Below, piece after piece: positions 37,201 through 45,522 of a stretch of 64,000 nucleotides of DNA. The notes under the pieces are model-generated. The model searched no databases. It was not told where the DNA came from and saw only the letters and a program-made list of their open reading frames with translations. The stretch is from Porphyromonadaceae bacterium H1 (GTDB lineage: Bacteria > Bacteroidota > Bacteroidia > Bacteroidales > Paludibacteraceae). The translations under genes were made by a program, and so were the position numbers. Where the stretch lies: the NCBI GenBank assembly GCA_001653155.1, contig BDEJ01000040.1:1-64000 (forward strand), in the 5' to 3' direction. Every line of letters begins with the position of its first letter. Position 1 is the stretch's first letter.

Positions 37201-37387
37201 CGTTCGTGTCGGTAACCGTCCCGTTCGTCGTACCTACTTCCATAACATTTACTCCGATGAGGAGTTCACCTTTTGCATCCATCACACGGCCTGTAATTTT
37301 ACGTTGGGATTGTGCCGATCCAAACAGGATGTTCCCTATACATAAGAACATGATAAGATACATTTTTTCAAAATTATTTCTTTTCAT
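34298..37387 (-). CDS. SusC/RagA-family TonB-linked outer-membrane protein
   Basis: A 1029-residue outer-membrane oligosaccharide importer. The signal peptide (about residues 1-26) is followed by a CarboxypepD_reg domain (GRVMDAKGELLIGVNVMEVG), the TonB-box region LDEVVVVGFGSQKK, a plug with VLKDAAASAVYGVRGANGVI, and a large barrel. It has no FecR-like N-terminal signalling domain, so control is probably by the LacI regulator and not by an anti-sigma factor. A regulator-type palindrome lies about 110 bp upstream. Its pairing with SusD defines the locus as a polysaccharide-utilisation locus. Confidence 0.96.
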   Translation of the reverse strand: MKRNNFEKMYLIMFLCIGNILFGSAQSQRKITGRVMDAKGELLIGVNVMEVGTTNGTVTDTNGTYNLSVTSKEAKIKFSYLGFQDRVVDVSNRGIIDVAMEEMLASLDEVVVVGFGSQKKVSVVGAISNTEPAKLQLTPSRSISNNLSGMVSGVIAVQRSGNPWFNNSDFWIRGISSFAGNTRPLVLIDGIERSLHEVDPEEIESFSVLKDAAASAVYGVRGANGVIMINTKRGKIGKPQVDFRVEQSFTSPIKLPDYIGSFKYLELMNEMYIDEGKAPFKTEAELLNYKYQTDPELYPDVNWWKVVAKDNAQQTKASLSVNGGSDILRYALVVGYYTEDGILRRDPKQEWDSSLKVDRYTVRSNVDVNLTPSTLLRVNLGGFLQTRNSPPGNDETNYGIFFQSMRIPPYVHPPVYADGKIPRVFARENPWAWSTQRGFERVSHSRIESLTSLEQDLKFITPGLKARLSFSFDRFSANWVVRAKTPDYFSTATARDANGKLIISNTHHGEQYLGYDKGSEWGEQSVYLEGMLSYGRVFNRIHDVNSMFLYNQKDFDRGDKLPYRNQGIAGRLSYTFDRRYVAEFNFGYNGSENFAPGKRFGFFPAIAAGWVVSQEKFMEASQKVLSNLKIRASIGKAGNSILDPDIAKRRFAYISTIADTGYYRFGTENDIYYLGRAEGDVGVPNLTWETVIKKNIGLEVGLWGNAINLVVDVFKENRKDIFMQRRNVPGSAGFNRDIWANFGKVDNQGIDMSLNVNKQINRDWFVSAVVNYTYAHNEILEKDEPLALRGTHRSELGKPIGQLFGFIAEGLFTEDDFDASGKLKDGIPLQKFSDVKNLRPGDIKYRNMNNDNEINEFDKTAIGGSQTPEIVYGFGANVRYKLLDFGFFFQGSGKMYRILHGENWLPGSVLGAGNIFSNIDDRWTLDNPKQDVFWPRLGRTAVANNEQPSTWWLRDMSFLRLKNVELGYSFPQQWTRKIGIRDCRLFVRGSNLLTFSQFSLWDPELDTNNGLRYPMMKSVSVGLNINFNN

Positions 37388-37492
37388 AATTTTTCCTAAA
37401 ATTACTTGATTGTTTTTTTACCAACTTTTATAATGACTCATTATAATAAAATCATAATCAGATAATAATCCGATTTTTCGATAAGCCATTCG

Positions 37493-37507
37493 ATTGAAAC
37501 GATAAAC
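37493..37507 (-). promoter_or_regulatory. Putative LacI-family operator upstream of susC
   Basis: On the minus strand this reads GTTTATCGTTTCAAT. It resembles the sites before fucI and lacI (shared core GTTWAWCGTTT). It is in the 165-bp gap between fucI and susC. Confidence 0.55.
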
Positions 37508-37552
37508 CGCTCTGTTTTTTATTTTATTAATGCGATATTGATTTTCTCATTT

Positions 37553-39322
37553 TTATCGATAGAGCGGTCCGTACACAGCACAAGCCCGATAATCGGCGGC
37601 TTCGTTGTCCGATCCGAAAGCTCCCCAAGCCGATGGGCGGAAGATTTTTTCTTCTTCGACATTGTGCATATTCACGGGAATGGAAAGTGCGGATGCCAGC
37701 GTAATCAAATCGGCTCCGATATGTCCGTAGCTGATGGCTCCGTGGTTGGCCCCCCAGTAGTTCATTACGGAATAGACATCGGTAAAACGCCCTTTTCCGG
37801 TGAGACGAGGCACAAAAAAAGTAGAAGGCCAGGTCTTATCGGTACGTTTGTTTATTACATCGAAGACCTCATCGGGAAAGGTCGCCGTCCACCCTTCGGC
37901 AATCTGAAGTACGGGCCCTTGTCCTTTTATCAGGTTCAAACGGCACATGGTAACAGGCATACCAGCTTTTGTAAGGAATTGGGAAGAGAATCCTCCACCA
38001 CGCATATATTCAAGTGATGCCGGATGAAACGTTGTTGCTTTCAACATCTTATCCACCTCTTCTTCGGTAATTTCCCAATGAGGTTTCATTACCGGATTGC
38101 CGTCGGCGTCGGACTGCTGTCCGGTTCCGTCCAAGGTACAGGATCCCGAATTGATCAGATGGATAACACCTCCTTTCAAAAGGCCATCGGGCCTCCAACC
38201 CGAAACCCGTTCGATGGCTTCGGGGCTCCAATAGGTGCGTACATCCGCAAAAATTTGTGCTCGATTGGTCAACAAGTGCATGAAGAGCATGCTGATACCA
38301 TTCAGGTAGTCGTCTTCAGTCGCAAAAGTGAAGGCTTCGCGAATGCCGTTCCAATCAAAGGAGGTATTAAGAATGGCTTCCGAGAAGTCGCCGTCGGGAA
38401 GGAAGTCGGTCCATTGACGCTGTCCTTGGAAACCGCCGGCAATGGCATTGTGGCCGAGGGCTTCCTCTCCGAAACCCATCTCCGCCAGTTTGGGATTGCC
38501 CACCAACAAATCGCGCATAATGAGGGTCATCTTCACCACAAATTCCCAATCCTTATCTTTCTGTTCTCGGCTGTGTTTCAGATGTTCAGGATTGTAATCC
38601 TCGCCCTCTTTGCAATGTTCTTTTGTCCATCGAAGGGCTTTTGCAAATTCCTCTTTATCGTAAATCTCCAATTGAATGCGTCGTAGAATTTCGCTGCAAT
38701 CCACAAATTCGGCACGGATACCAAGGTACTCCTGCAAAAAATCGGGATTCACCATCGAGCCTGCAATTCCCATCGAAACGGAACCGATCGCCAGATAAGA
38801 CTTTCCGCGCATCTGTGCTACCGCCAGTCCGGCACGGGCAAAACGGAGCAGTTTCTCTTTCACATCTTCGGGAATGGTCGTATCTCCAGCGTCTTGCACC
38901 TCTTTCCCATAAATACCGAAAGCAGGCAAACCCTTCTGATTGTGTGCCGCCAGAGCCGCAGCCAGATAAACGGCTCCGGGACGTTCGGTACCATTGAATC
39001 CCCAAATGGCTTTCGGAATGTGAGGATTCATGTCAATTGTTTCGGATCCATAACACCAACAAGGGGTTACCGACAAAGAGAGCCCTACGCCTTCGCGCTC
39101 GAATTTCTCGGCACAACCGGCCGCTTCTTTCACACCTCCGATGCAGGTGTCGGCAATTACGCATTGCACCGGAGTACCATCGGGATAACGCAAGGTCTCG
39201 CCGTACAACTTAGCCACACTTTTGGCCAAGTTCATGGTTGTTTCTTCCAAGGATTCGCGAATGCCGCCCCGGCGGCCGTCAATGATCGGTCGAATACCGA
39301 TTTTGGGATGAATATGTTTCAT
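37553..39322 (-). CDS. fucI: L-fucose/D-arabinose isomerase
   Basis: A 589-residue FucI enzyme, normal length. It begins [20 protein letters not shown], typical of the family. The metal-binding acidic residues are expected in [10 protein letters not shown] and [11 protein letters not shown], and the catalytic-site histidine in WGANHGAIS. FucI converts L-fucose to L-fuculose and D-arabinose to D-ribulose with Mn2+. In this locus no FucK-type kinase or FucA aldolase is present, but an AraB-type kinase is, so D-arabinose is the better candidate substrate. A palindromic operator lies 12 bp upstream. Confidence 0.93.
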   Translation of the reverse strand: MKHIHPKIGIRPIIDGRRGGIRESLEETTMNLAKSVAKLYGETLRYPDGTPVQCVIADTCIGGVKEAAGCAEKFEREGVGLSLSVTPCWCYGSETIDMNPHIPKAIWGFNGTERPGAVYLAAALAAHNQKGLPAFGIYGKEVQDAGDTTIPEDVKEKLLRFARAGLAVAQMRGKSYLAIGSVSMGIAGSMVNPDFLQEYLGIRAEFVDCSEILRRIQLEIYDKEEFAKALRWTKEHCKEGEDYNPEHLKHSREQKDKDWEFVVKMTLIMRDLLVGNPKLAEMGFGEEALGHNAIAGGFQGQRQWTDFLPDGDFSEAILNTSFDWNGIREAFTFATEDDYLNGISMLFMHLLTNRAQIFADVRTYWSPEAIERVSGWRPDGLLKGGVIHLINSGSCTLDGTGQQSDADGNPVMKPHWEITEEEVDKMLKATTFHPASLEYMRGGGFSSQFLTKAGMPVTMCRLNLIKGQGPVLQIAEGWTATFPDEVFDVINKRTDKTWPSTFFVPRLTGKGRFTDVYSVMNYWGANHGAISYGHIGADLITLASALSIPVNMHNVEEEKIFRPSAWGAFGSDNEAADYRACAVYGPLYR

Positions 39323-39333
39323 AAAACCAAATT

Positions 39334-39348
39334 GATTAAACGTTTAAC
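39334..39348 (-). promoter_or_regulatory. LacI-family operator between lacI and fucI
   Basis: Contains the perfect palindrome TTAAACGTTTAA (39336-39347) with the central CG typical of LacI/PurR-type operators. It lies 12 bp before the fucI start and 16 bp after the regulator gene. Confidence 0.72.
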
Positions 39349-39364
39349 TTTTCGATAAAAAAAA

Positions 39365-40375
39365 TTAATTCAACACTAACTGAGCTTCCATAACACAGGT
39401 TTGAGATTTTCTTTCGGATTGTTTTTCTATCTGATCAACCAATAACTCTATCGCCTTCTTCGCCATTTCCTCGATAGGCTGCTTAATAAATGGAAAAGAG
39501 ACCGGAAGCAGATAAAAAGCCTCACTCTCATCAAAGCACATGATTTGAATATCATCCTGTATCGCAACACCGTGTTCCAGCAAAGATTTTACCCCGGCAA
39601 TAGATATGGAGTTGGTCGCAAAAAAAACAGCTTCTATTTTTTCCTCACAAGCCAAAATATACGAAATTGCCTGCTCCATATCCCCTCTCAAAAAGCCATG
39701 TCGGACTTCTCTAATAATGTCGGACTTAAATAATCCGTGAGCCGTCATTGCTTCTATGAAACCTCTCCTACGTTCATTAATATGATATTGATTCTGCTTG
39801 TAAGTTACAAACGCGATATTAGAAAATCCTCTATCAATCAAACTTTTAGTTGAATTATATGAAATTTCAAAATTATTTATCAGAACACTATCTACAGTCA
39901 ATTCAGGAAAACTCCGGTCCAATAAAACCAAAGGCTTGGCATTGTCCACTAAATATTTCACGAGCTCGAGACTACCCTCTGTAGGAGTAATAATCAGACC
40001 ATCAACCTGACGAGCAGTGAGCAAGGTTATCATATTACTCATCTCCTCCAAACGTTCATTGGTATTCCCCATTAGCACAGCATAACCTCGCTTCTCGGCA
40101 TAATTCTGAATATACAGCGCTAAGGTTCCGAAAAAAACATTAGAAATATCGGCAACAATCAACCCAATAGTTTTAGAATTTCCCACCTTAAGGGCTTTTG
40201 CCAGCGTATTAGGAATATAGTTCAACTCATTGGCTTTTTCTATGATTTTTCTCGACACCTCTTTACTTACACGCCCGTTTTTATCTTTTCCATTTAGGAC
40301 AAGAGAAACCGTAGCAACAGAAACACCAACTTCTTTTGCAATAATTTTTAACGAAACTCTTTTTATATTTTTCAT
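39365..40375 (-). CDS. LacI-family transcriptional regulator of the locus
   Basis: A 336-residue regulator. The N-terminal helix-turn-helix is SLKIIAKEVGVSVATVSLVLNG with the hinge YIPNTLAKALKVGNSKTIGL; the rest is a periplasmic-binding-protein-like ligand domain (SNVFFGTLALYIQNYAEKRG, DGLIITPTEG, MCFDESEAFYLLPVSFPFIKQP). The ligand is probably the free sugar or an early intermediate such as D-arabinose or D-ribulose. It is the first gene in transcription order. Three similar operators before its own promoter, fucI and susC suggest autoregulation and control of the whole locus. Confidence 0.92.
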   Translation of the reverse strand: MKNIKRVSLKIIAKEVGVSVATVSLVLNGKDKNGRVSKEVSRKIIEKANELNYIPNTLAKALKVGNSKTIGLIVADISNVFFGTLALYIQNYAEKRGYAVLMGNTNERLEEMSNMITLLTARQVDGLIITPTEGSLELVKYLVDNAKPLVLLDRSFPELTVDSVLINNFEISYNSTKSLIDRGFSNIAFVTYKQNQYHINERRRGFIEAMTAHGLFKSDIIREVRHGFLRGDMEQAISYILACEEKIEAVFFATNSISIAGVKSLLEHGVAIQDDIQIMCFDESEAFYLLPVSFPFIKQPIEEMAKKAIELLVDQIEKQSERKSQTCVMEAQLVLN

Positions 40376-40394
40376 CTATTCCTATTTTCAATTG

Positions 40395-40402
40395 CAAAAC
40401 TA
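40395..40402 (-). promoter_or_regulatory. -7 promoter box of the LacI regulator gene
   Basis: On the minus strand TAGTTTTG matches TAnnTTTG, 20 bp before the regulator start at 40375. Confidence 0.6.
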
Positions 40403-40406
40403 ACAA

Positions 40407-40420
40407 GTCAAACGATTAAC
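40407..40420 (-). promoter_or_regulatory. Putative LacI operator overlapping the regulator's own promoter
   Basis: Minus strand GTTAATCGTTTGAC, an imperfect palindrome similar to the fucI and susC sites. It lies between the -33 and -7 regions of the lacI promoter, a position suited to repression. Confidence 0.58.
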
Positions 40421-40712
40421 TAAAAACAAAAAAGCATGTTTTTTAACATATAAAAATACACAAAATCATTAATTTTTGTAAAAACAGAATATGGATTCAA
40501 TCTACAAATAGCGTCAAGCTCAAGAACAAAAGGATTAAACAACTCACAATCAACACTTTTAAACAAACTAAAATCTTTCTGTAAACTTAAAGTAGCATAA
40601 AACAGAAAAAATCAGTAATTTCGCTGACCTCTAAATACGCTATACGAAGAACAAGCGGCATAAAATATACAAGGCCAATCATTCGAAAGCACATAAAAAG
40701 AAAAGTGAGATA

Positions 40713-41693
40713 ATGAAAGAAGAAAAAAACGATTGTTCACCAACAACTTCCGATAAAGAGTCGGCGGTTTTTACACTTTCAGCACATACAGACACAGCCA
40801 TATTCTATGGCGTAAATAACAGCAATATACTTTTACTAAAGAACTTACACCCCGAACTACGCATTATCGGGCGAGGACATAGCTTGAAAATATACGGCCC
40901 CTCACAGAACATAAAGTGCTTTATCGAAAGCATAGAAAAGGTAGAAGAATTCATTCTGAAAAACAACAGCCTGAAAGAGGAAAATCTCATCCAAATACTG
41001 AAAGGTTCGGAACCCGAGGTGTTAGTTTTCAACAACTTAATCCTACATGGTATAAACGGCAAATCGATAACAGCCCGAACCAAGAACCAACAAAAGCTGG
41101 TCAAAGCTTTTGAAACAGACGACTTGCTCTTTGCCATAGGACCTGCCGGATCCGGGAAAACCTATACAGCCATCGCCTTAGCAGTTCGTTCGCTCAAAAA
41201 CAAAGAAATCAAGAAAATAATCCTCAGTCGTCCTGCAGTCGAAGCCGGAGAGAAACTGGGTTTCCTGCCCGGAGATATGAAAGAAAAGATAGACCCCTAT
41301 CTACAACCCCTGTACGACGCACTGCAGGATATGATATCGCCACTCAAACTACGTGAATATATAGAAAACGGCACCATACAAATCGCCCCTTTAGCTTTCA
41401 TGCGAGGACGCACCCTGAGTGATGCCGTAGTCATTCTGGACGAAGCACAAAATACGGGCATACAACAGATAAAAATGTTTCTCACTCGCATGGGGATCAA
41501 CACCAAAATGATTATAACCGGCGATGTAACACAAATAGACTTACCGGCACAGCAAAAGTCAGGACTTATTGATGCATTACAGGTTCTGAAAAATGTAAAA
41601 GGAATTGCCAAAATAGAATTCGATAAAAACGACATCGTACGCCACAAACTCGTTCAACGCATTGTAGAGGCCTACGAAAAAAGAGACAAATAA
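40713..41693 (+). CDS. PhoH-family ATPase (short form)
   Basis: A 326-residue PhoH protein. An N-terminal KH-like region (IIGRGHSLKIYG) precedes the ATPase core with Walker A GPAGSGKT (residues 143-150), the conserved LGFLPGDMKEKIDPYLQPLYDAL and Walker B VVILDEAQNT. PhoH proteins are thought to act in RNA metabolism. Here it stands alone, 7 bp before the LTA-synthase-like gene. A second PhoH with a PIN domain lies at 55680. Confidence 0.92.
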   Translation: MKEEKNDCSPTTSDKESAVFTLSAHTDTAIFYGVNNSNILLLKNLHPELRIIGRGHSLKIYGPSQNIKCFIESIEKVEEFILKNNSLKEENLIQILKGSEPEVLVFNNLILHGINGKSITARTKNQQKLVKAFETDDLLFAIGPAGSGKTYTAIALAVRSLKNKEIKKIILSRPAVEAGEKLGFLPGDMKEKIDPYLQPLYDALQDMISPLKLREYIENGTIQIAPLAFMRGRTLSDAVVILDEAQNTGIQQIKMFLTRMGINTKMIITGDVTQIDLPAQQKSGLIDALQVLKNVKGIAKIEFDKNDIVRHKLVQRIVEAYEKRDK

Positions 41694-41700
41694 CACAAAG

Positions 41701-43515
41701 ATGCTTTCAGAGATATTTACAAAATATTCCAAATACAAAAATTATCTGCTGGCCTATTGCGTGATTGCCTGCTCGCTGATGATTAAGCTCATCTATTTTT
41801 ACAAGCAGATAGAGAGTCCGATACCACCTTTGGCACAAGCACGAGGGCCTCTTTTATATACATTATCAAATGTGTTTATTTTTTTGCTCCCTTTTTTCTT
41901 GATAAAAAAGCGATACTCTTTTCTTCTGCTCTATCTGTTTTTCATCGATTTGATACTAATAGCTAATGCCGCTTATTACCGATATTATGCTAACGTCATC
42001 CCGATTTTCAGCTACTACAGCAATCTTCGTGAGTTGTGGACTCTCAAAGGCGAAGTCGGTACTTATATCATATGGAAAGATTTATTCCACATATCACTTA
42101 CGGGAATCTTAACACTTGCATATTTCTTATGGGGGAAAAAGCGCATAAAATCTCCTCGACGAAAAAAGCGGATTCTATTGAGTCTGTTTCCTCTCTTGAT
42201 TGCTTTAATTTTATTCTCAAGCGGAGTTTTGGTCGCCACTTTAAACAATCAATCTATAAGCGATTTCTTCTATGAACGGAATCACAAACAACATAAGTTT
42301 GTATCCTATTTCGGACCTATTTCTCTTTGGATATACCAATTATCAAAACAACTCTATACCGATAAAAAACCTTTAACCGAGAAAGAATATCAAGAAATAG
42401 ATAAGTTTATTTTACAAAGAAAGAGCGAACATACGTTGAGGTCGCCCTCAAACAAAAATCTCATCGTCATCATCGTAGAATCACTAAGCACCTGGCCCAC
42501 ACAAATAAAAGAAACGGAAATTACTCCTTTTCTAAACAAAATAAGTAAACAACCGGACAATATTTATATTCCGAATACACTTCCACAAACGCTACACGGG
42601 CGATCAGCCGATGGGCAATTAATGATTAATACAGGGCTCTTACCCGTGAGAGAAAATTCAGTCGCCTATTGGCATGCCGCACAGTACTTTCCATCATTAG
42701 CCGAAGCTCTGAAACAACGCAATTATTACTCGGCAACTATAATGGGAAATGAAAAATTCAGTTGGAACCAAAAAACAATGAACATTGCGTATCACATCGA
42801 CACGTTAATTTCAAGGGAGAATTTGATTCCGGACGAAATCATAGGTATTGGGATTTCGGATAAAAGCGTATTCAAACAAACGATACCTATCTTAAAGAAA
42901 TTTAAAGAACCTTTTTATGTTCAGTTCATTACCACCAGCAGCCACAATTATTTGAGCGATTTCGAAAACTATCCGGACAGCATGAATTTGGATGAAAAGC
43001 TACCTAAGGATGTACAGGGCTATCTCAAGGCAATAAATTATACCGACGATGCCATTCGCCTATGTTTTGAATTATTACAAGAAAACGATCTTCTGAAGAA
43101 TACTTGTGTTGTCATCGCTTCCGATCACGAAGGAATGACTAGCGATAAAATAAAAGACTTCTATCCGGGCTGCTTAAGCCCTTACGAGCAAGAAAACAAC
43201 ACAACCTTTATTCCGTTATATGTAGTAAATGTGGATCTAAAACCTCGAAGGCACGAAGGGCAGGTAATAGGACAAATAGATATTTATCCGAGCATTTTGG
43301 ATATTATGAGCCTTGATAGTTACAAATGGCGTGGCGTCGGGACAAGTGTTTTCTCAGAACATTCGCCTCAGTTTGCAGTAGATAAAACCCTTCAGGTAAT
43401 AGGAAAAACAGACAGCATACCGGGAAATGAGATAGAGCATAAAATTGAGGCATGGAGCATCTCAGACCTAATCATACGAAAAAAATATTTTGAATATATC
43501 AAACAAGCCCAATAA
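41701..43515 (+). CDS. LTA-synthase-like membrane phosphotransferase (alkaline-phosphatase superfamily)
   Basis: A 604-residue inner-membrane protein. Five predicted membrane helices lie within residues 15-185, followed by an extracytoplasmic sulfatase-type catalytic domain. That domain shows LIVIIVES (Glu260, metal ligand), HGRSADGQ with Ser302 in the usual Thr nucleophile position, and VVIASDHEG. Relatives transfer phosphoglycerol or phosphoethanolamine to glycans or lipids. Bacteroidota have no lipoteichoic acid, so the acceptor is probably a lipid or envelope glycan. It follows phoH by 7 bp and precedes purC by 11 bp. Confidence 0.8.
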   Translation: MLSEIFTKYSKYKNYLLAYCVIACSLMIKLIYFYKQIESPIPPLAQARGPLLYTLSNVFIFLLPFFLIKKRYSFLLLYLFFIDLILIANAAYYRYYANVIPIFSYYSNLRELWTLKGEVGTYIIWKDLFHISLTGILTLAYFLWGKKRIKSPRRKKRILLSLFPLLIALILFSSGVLVATLNNQSISDFFYERNHKQHKFVSYFGPISLWIYQLSKQLYTDKKPLTEKEYQEIDKFILQRKSEHTLRSPSNKNLIVIIVESLSTWPTQIKETEITPFLNKISKQPDNIYIPNTLPQTLHGRSADGQLMINTGLLPVRENSVAYWHAAQYFPSLAEALKQRNYYSATIMGNEKFSWNQKTMNIAYHIDTLISRENLIPDEIIGIGISDKSVFKQTIPILKKFKEPFYVQFITTSSHNYLSDFENYPDSMNLDEKLPKDVQGYLKAINYTDDAIRLCFELLQENDLLKNTCVVIASDHEGMTSDKIKDFYPGCLSPYEQENNTTFIPLYVVNVDLKPRRHEGQVIGQIDIYPSILDIMSLDSYKWRGVGTSVFSEHSPQFAVDKTLQVIGKTDSIPGNEIEHKIEAWSISDLIIRKKYFEYIKQAQ

Positions 43516-43526
43516 ACAAAACCATT

Positions 43527-44477
43527 ATGAATGCATTAACAAAAACAGCTTTTCACTTCGATGGACAAACTCAGGTATACCATGGCAAGGTGCGCGATGT
43601 GTACACGGTAAAGAACGACTTACTTGTAATGATTGTCACAGACAGGATATCGGCCTTCGACGTAATACTTCCTAAAGGAATCCCTTACAAGGGACAAATA
43701 TTAAATCAGATTGCAGCGAAGTCGCTGGATGCTACAAGCGACATCGTAGCCAACTGGAAACTGGCCAGTCCGGACCCAATGGTAAGTATCGGTTTACGCT
43801 GCGAAGGTTTTCCAGTCGAAATGATTGTACGGGGCTACCTCTGTGGAAGTGCATGGCGAGCTTACAAGAACGGAGTACGTGAAATATGTGGAGTGAAAAT
43901 ACCGGATGGTATGCGTGAAAATCAACGTTTCCCTCAACCTATTATCACCCCTACGACAAAAGCCGAGCAAGGTTCACACGACGAAGACATCTCAAAAGAA
44001 GAGATATTGAATCAAGGGCTGGTTTCGCGTAAGGACTACGAGCAACTGGAGAAATATACGCTACAGCTCTTCGAACGAGGAAGTGAAATTGCAGCTAAAC
44101 GTGGGTTAATATTGGTAGATACAAAATACGAGTTTGGAAAACGAGACGGAAAAATCTACTTGATAGATGAAATTCATACCCCCGACAGCTCACGCTATTT
44201 TTATGCCGAGGGTTACGAAGAACGCTTTGAAAAAGGAGAAGCGCAAAAACAACTCTCCAAAGAATTTGTACGCGAATGGCTGATGGGAAACGGCTTCCAA
44301 GGGAAAGAAGGTCAGGCAATACCTGAAATGACCGAAGAAATAGTTAACGGAATAAGCGAGCGCTACATAGAACTTTTTGAGAACATAACAGGTGAAAAAT
44401 TCGAAAGAGCCGATGTTAACAATGTTGCCGAACGCATCGAGAAGAATGTAAGCAAGTTCTTGAATCGGATTGTATAA
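43527..44477 (+). CDS. purC: SAICAR synthase (phosphoribosylaminoimidazole-succinocarboxamide synthase)
   Basis: A 316-residue PurC enzyme of the longer Bacteroidales type, catalysing ATP-dependent condensation of CAIR with aspartate in purine synthesis. Motifs: [28 protein letters not shown]-type N-terminus (GKVRDVY), [53 protein letters not shown]. Full length. It starts 11 bp after the phosphotransferase gene and is followed after 18 bp by the Usp gene, so the genes from phoH to here probably share a transcript. Confidence 0.96.
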   Translation: MNALTKTAFHFDGQTQVYHGKVRDVYTVKNDLLVMIVTDRISAFDVILPKGIPYKGQILNQIAAKSLDATSDIVANWKLASPDPMVSIGLRCEGFPVEMIVRGYLCGSAWRAYKNGVREICGVKIPDGMRENQRFPQPIITPTTKAEQGSHDEDISKEEILNQGLVSRKDYEQLEKYTLQLFERGSEIAAKRGLILVDTKYEFGKRDGKIYLIDEIHTPDSSRYFYAEGYEERFEKGEAQKQLSKEFVREWLMGNGFQGKEGQAIPEMTEEIVNGISERYIELFENITGEKFERADVNNVAERIEKNVSKFLNRIV

Positions 44478-44495
44478 CTCTTCCTCCGGAAACCG

Positions 44496-45254
44496 ATGAT
44501 ACTGGCATACATAAACCGGGTAGCAGAAAGTCAGAGGCTGATTGAAGCTGCCCGGAACTTATCCCAATGTTTAAAGAAAAATTGGGGAATTTTATTTTTT
44601 ACTTCGACTCAAGAGCAAGAAGATGAAGGAAGAAAGCTGCAAGTAGCTTTTGAAAAAAGCGGAGCAAAAATTTTTCTTAGGAAAGGAGGGCCTTCCGATC
44701 TGCTTGACTTCTGTGAAACTGAAGAAGTGGCTTTATTGCTGTTGCAACTATCGGATAACAGGTATAAAACCCTACAAACACAACTCAATGCTTGTCGGAA
44801 TTTGCGCATCCCTTATCTGTTTTTCAAAAATTCCTTCCCGGAATTGCATCTAAAAAAAATACTTATCCCCGTCACATTTCTGGAGGAAGAAGTAGAGAAA
44901 GCTCATTTTGCATCAGCTTTCGGACGCTTTTGCCAATCGAGAATCACATTACTACAAGCCAGAGACTATGGGTCGAAAGCTGCCAGTAACGTCGAAAAGA
45001 TGAAAACTCTTTTTGATAAATTCGATTTGGATTTTGGAGTAGAACAAGCTGAAAAAGATAGTTTTAAAGTAGAATCTGAAGCAATTCGCAAAGCAGAGGA
45101 AGAAGCTTTTGATCTTTTGATGATTTCCGCATCCCGGGACTATGGTTTGGACGATATTCTGTTTGGTCCCAAAGAAAATAAATTTGTGCGACAATCGAAG
45201 GTTCCAATACTGCTGATCAACCCGCGAGGAGACTTATACGCCCTTTGCGACTAA
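44496..45254 (+). CDS. Universal stress protein-like protein, tandem-domain type
   Basis: A 252-residue cytoplasmic protein with two weak Usp-like halves. The second half has the better match, with LKKILIPVTF, an FDLLMISASRDYG segment and a closing FVRQSKVPILLINPRG, resembling the end of UspA domains. The ATP-binding glycine motif is not clear. Function unknown. It lies directly after purC and before a small lipoprotein gene with its own promoter. Confidence 0.6.
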   Translation: MILAYINRVAESQRLIEAARNLSQCLKKNWGILFFTSTQEQEDEGRKLQVAFEKSGAKIFLRKGGPSDLLDFCETEEVALLLLQLSDNRYKTLQTQLNACRNLRIPYLFFKNSFPELHLKKILIPVTFLEEEVEKAHFASAFGRFCQSRITLLQARDYGSKAASNVEKMKTLFDKFDLDFGVEQAEKDSFKVESEAIRKAEEEAFDLLMISASRDYGLDDILFGPKENKFVRQSKVPILLINPRGDLYALCD

Positions 45255-45282
45255 TAAGGATGAGAAACGTAAAAAATTAAAG

Positions 45283-45290
45283 TACCTTTG
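45283..45290 (+). promoter_or_regulatory. -7 promoter box before the small lipoprotein and hisG
   Basis: TACCTTTG matches the consensus exactly, 34 bp before the ATG at 45325. Confidence 0.7.
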
Positions 45291-45324
45291 TGCGGATTTT
45301 CCACACACGACAAATAAAAAAACA

Positions 45325-45492
45325 ATGATTCGAACAGGCTTTTTATTCCTATTGCTTAGCGCAATTTTCAGCTCTTGCGGGAAACCCGGCACTTCGCAAA
45401 ACAAAGAGACCGAAATGCAAGCCGACAGTTTGACCGTTCAAGAAATATTCCCCGACACAAACTGTGTAGTTATTGATACAATATGGGAATAA
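45325..45492 (+). CDS. Small 55-residue lipoprotein
   Basis: A short gene with its own consensus promoter. The product begins MIRTGFLFLLLSAIFSSCGK, a signal peptide with a lipobox (FSSC, Cys18). The mature peptide is only about 38 residues, acidic and Thr/Ser-containing, with one further cysteine (NCVV) and an end at IDTIWE. No family recognised. It lies 30 bp before hisG in the same direction. The clean start, promoter and lipobox argue that it is real. Confidence 0.75.
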   Translation: MIRTGFLFLLLSAIFSSCGKPGTSQNKETEMQADSLTVQEIFPDTNCVVIDTIWE

Positions 45493-45522
45493 ACTCAATA
45501 AACTAATAAAAACAAGCAAACC

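Larger units (their letters stand above)
20321..40375 (-). other. Polysaccharide-utilisation locus, predicted D-arabinofuranose glycan
   Basis: Eleven genes on one strand with mostly short gaps (6-75 bp): LacI regulator, FucI, SusC, SusD, SGNH lipoprotein, two GH172 proteins, an unassigned helical glycosidase-like protein, a DUF6786-like lipoprotein, a FucP-like permease and an AraB-type kinase. It has everything for glycan binding, cleavage, import and entry into central metabolism. The combination FucI + AraB-type kinase + FucP without a fuculose-phosphate aldolase points to D-arabinose going to D-ribulose 5-phosphate. GH172 enzymes include alpha-D-arabinofuranosidases. Core genes flank the locus on both sides, with no integrase or tRNA. 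Confidence 0.75.
40376..40712. promoter_or_regulatory. Divergent intergenic region between lacI and phoH
   Basis: An AT-rich 337-bp gap between divergent genes. On the lacI side it holds a -7 box and an operator-like sequence. On the phoH side TAATTTCG at about 40617-40624 is a one-mismatch match to TAnnTTTG. No open frame, RNA gene or repeat was recognised. Confidence 0.5.

Noticed and set aside
20321-40375. Classical L-fucose utilisation locus
   Set aside because: FucI and FucP fit, but the kinase is AraB-type and no fuculose-phosphate aldolase or lactaldehyde reductase is present; GH172 is not a fucosidase family. Kept only as an alternative.
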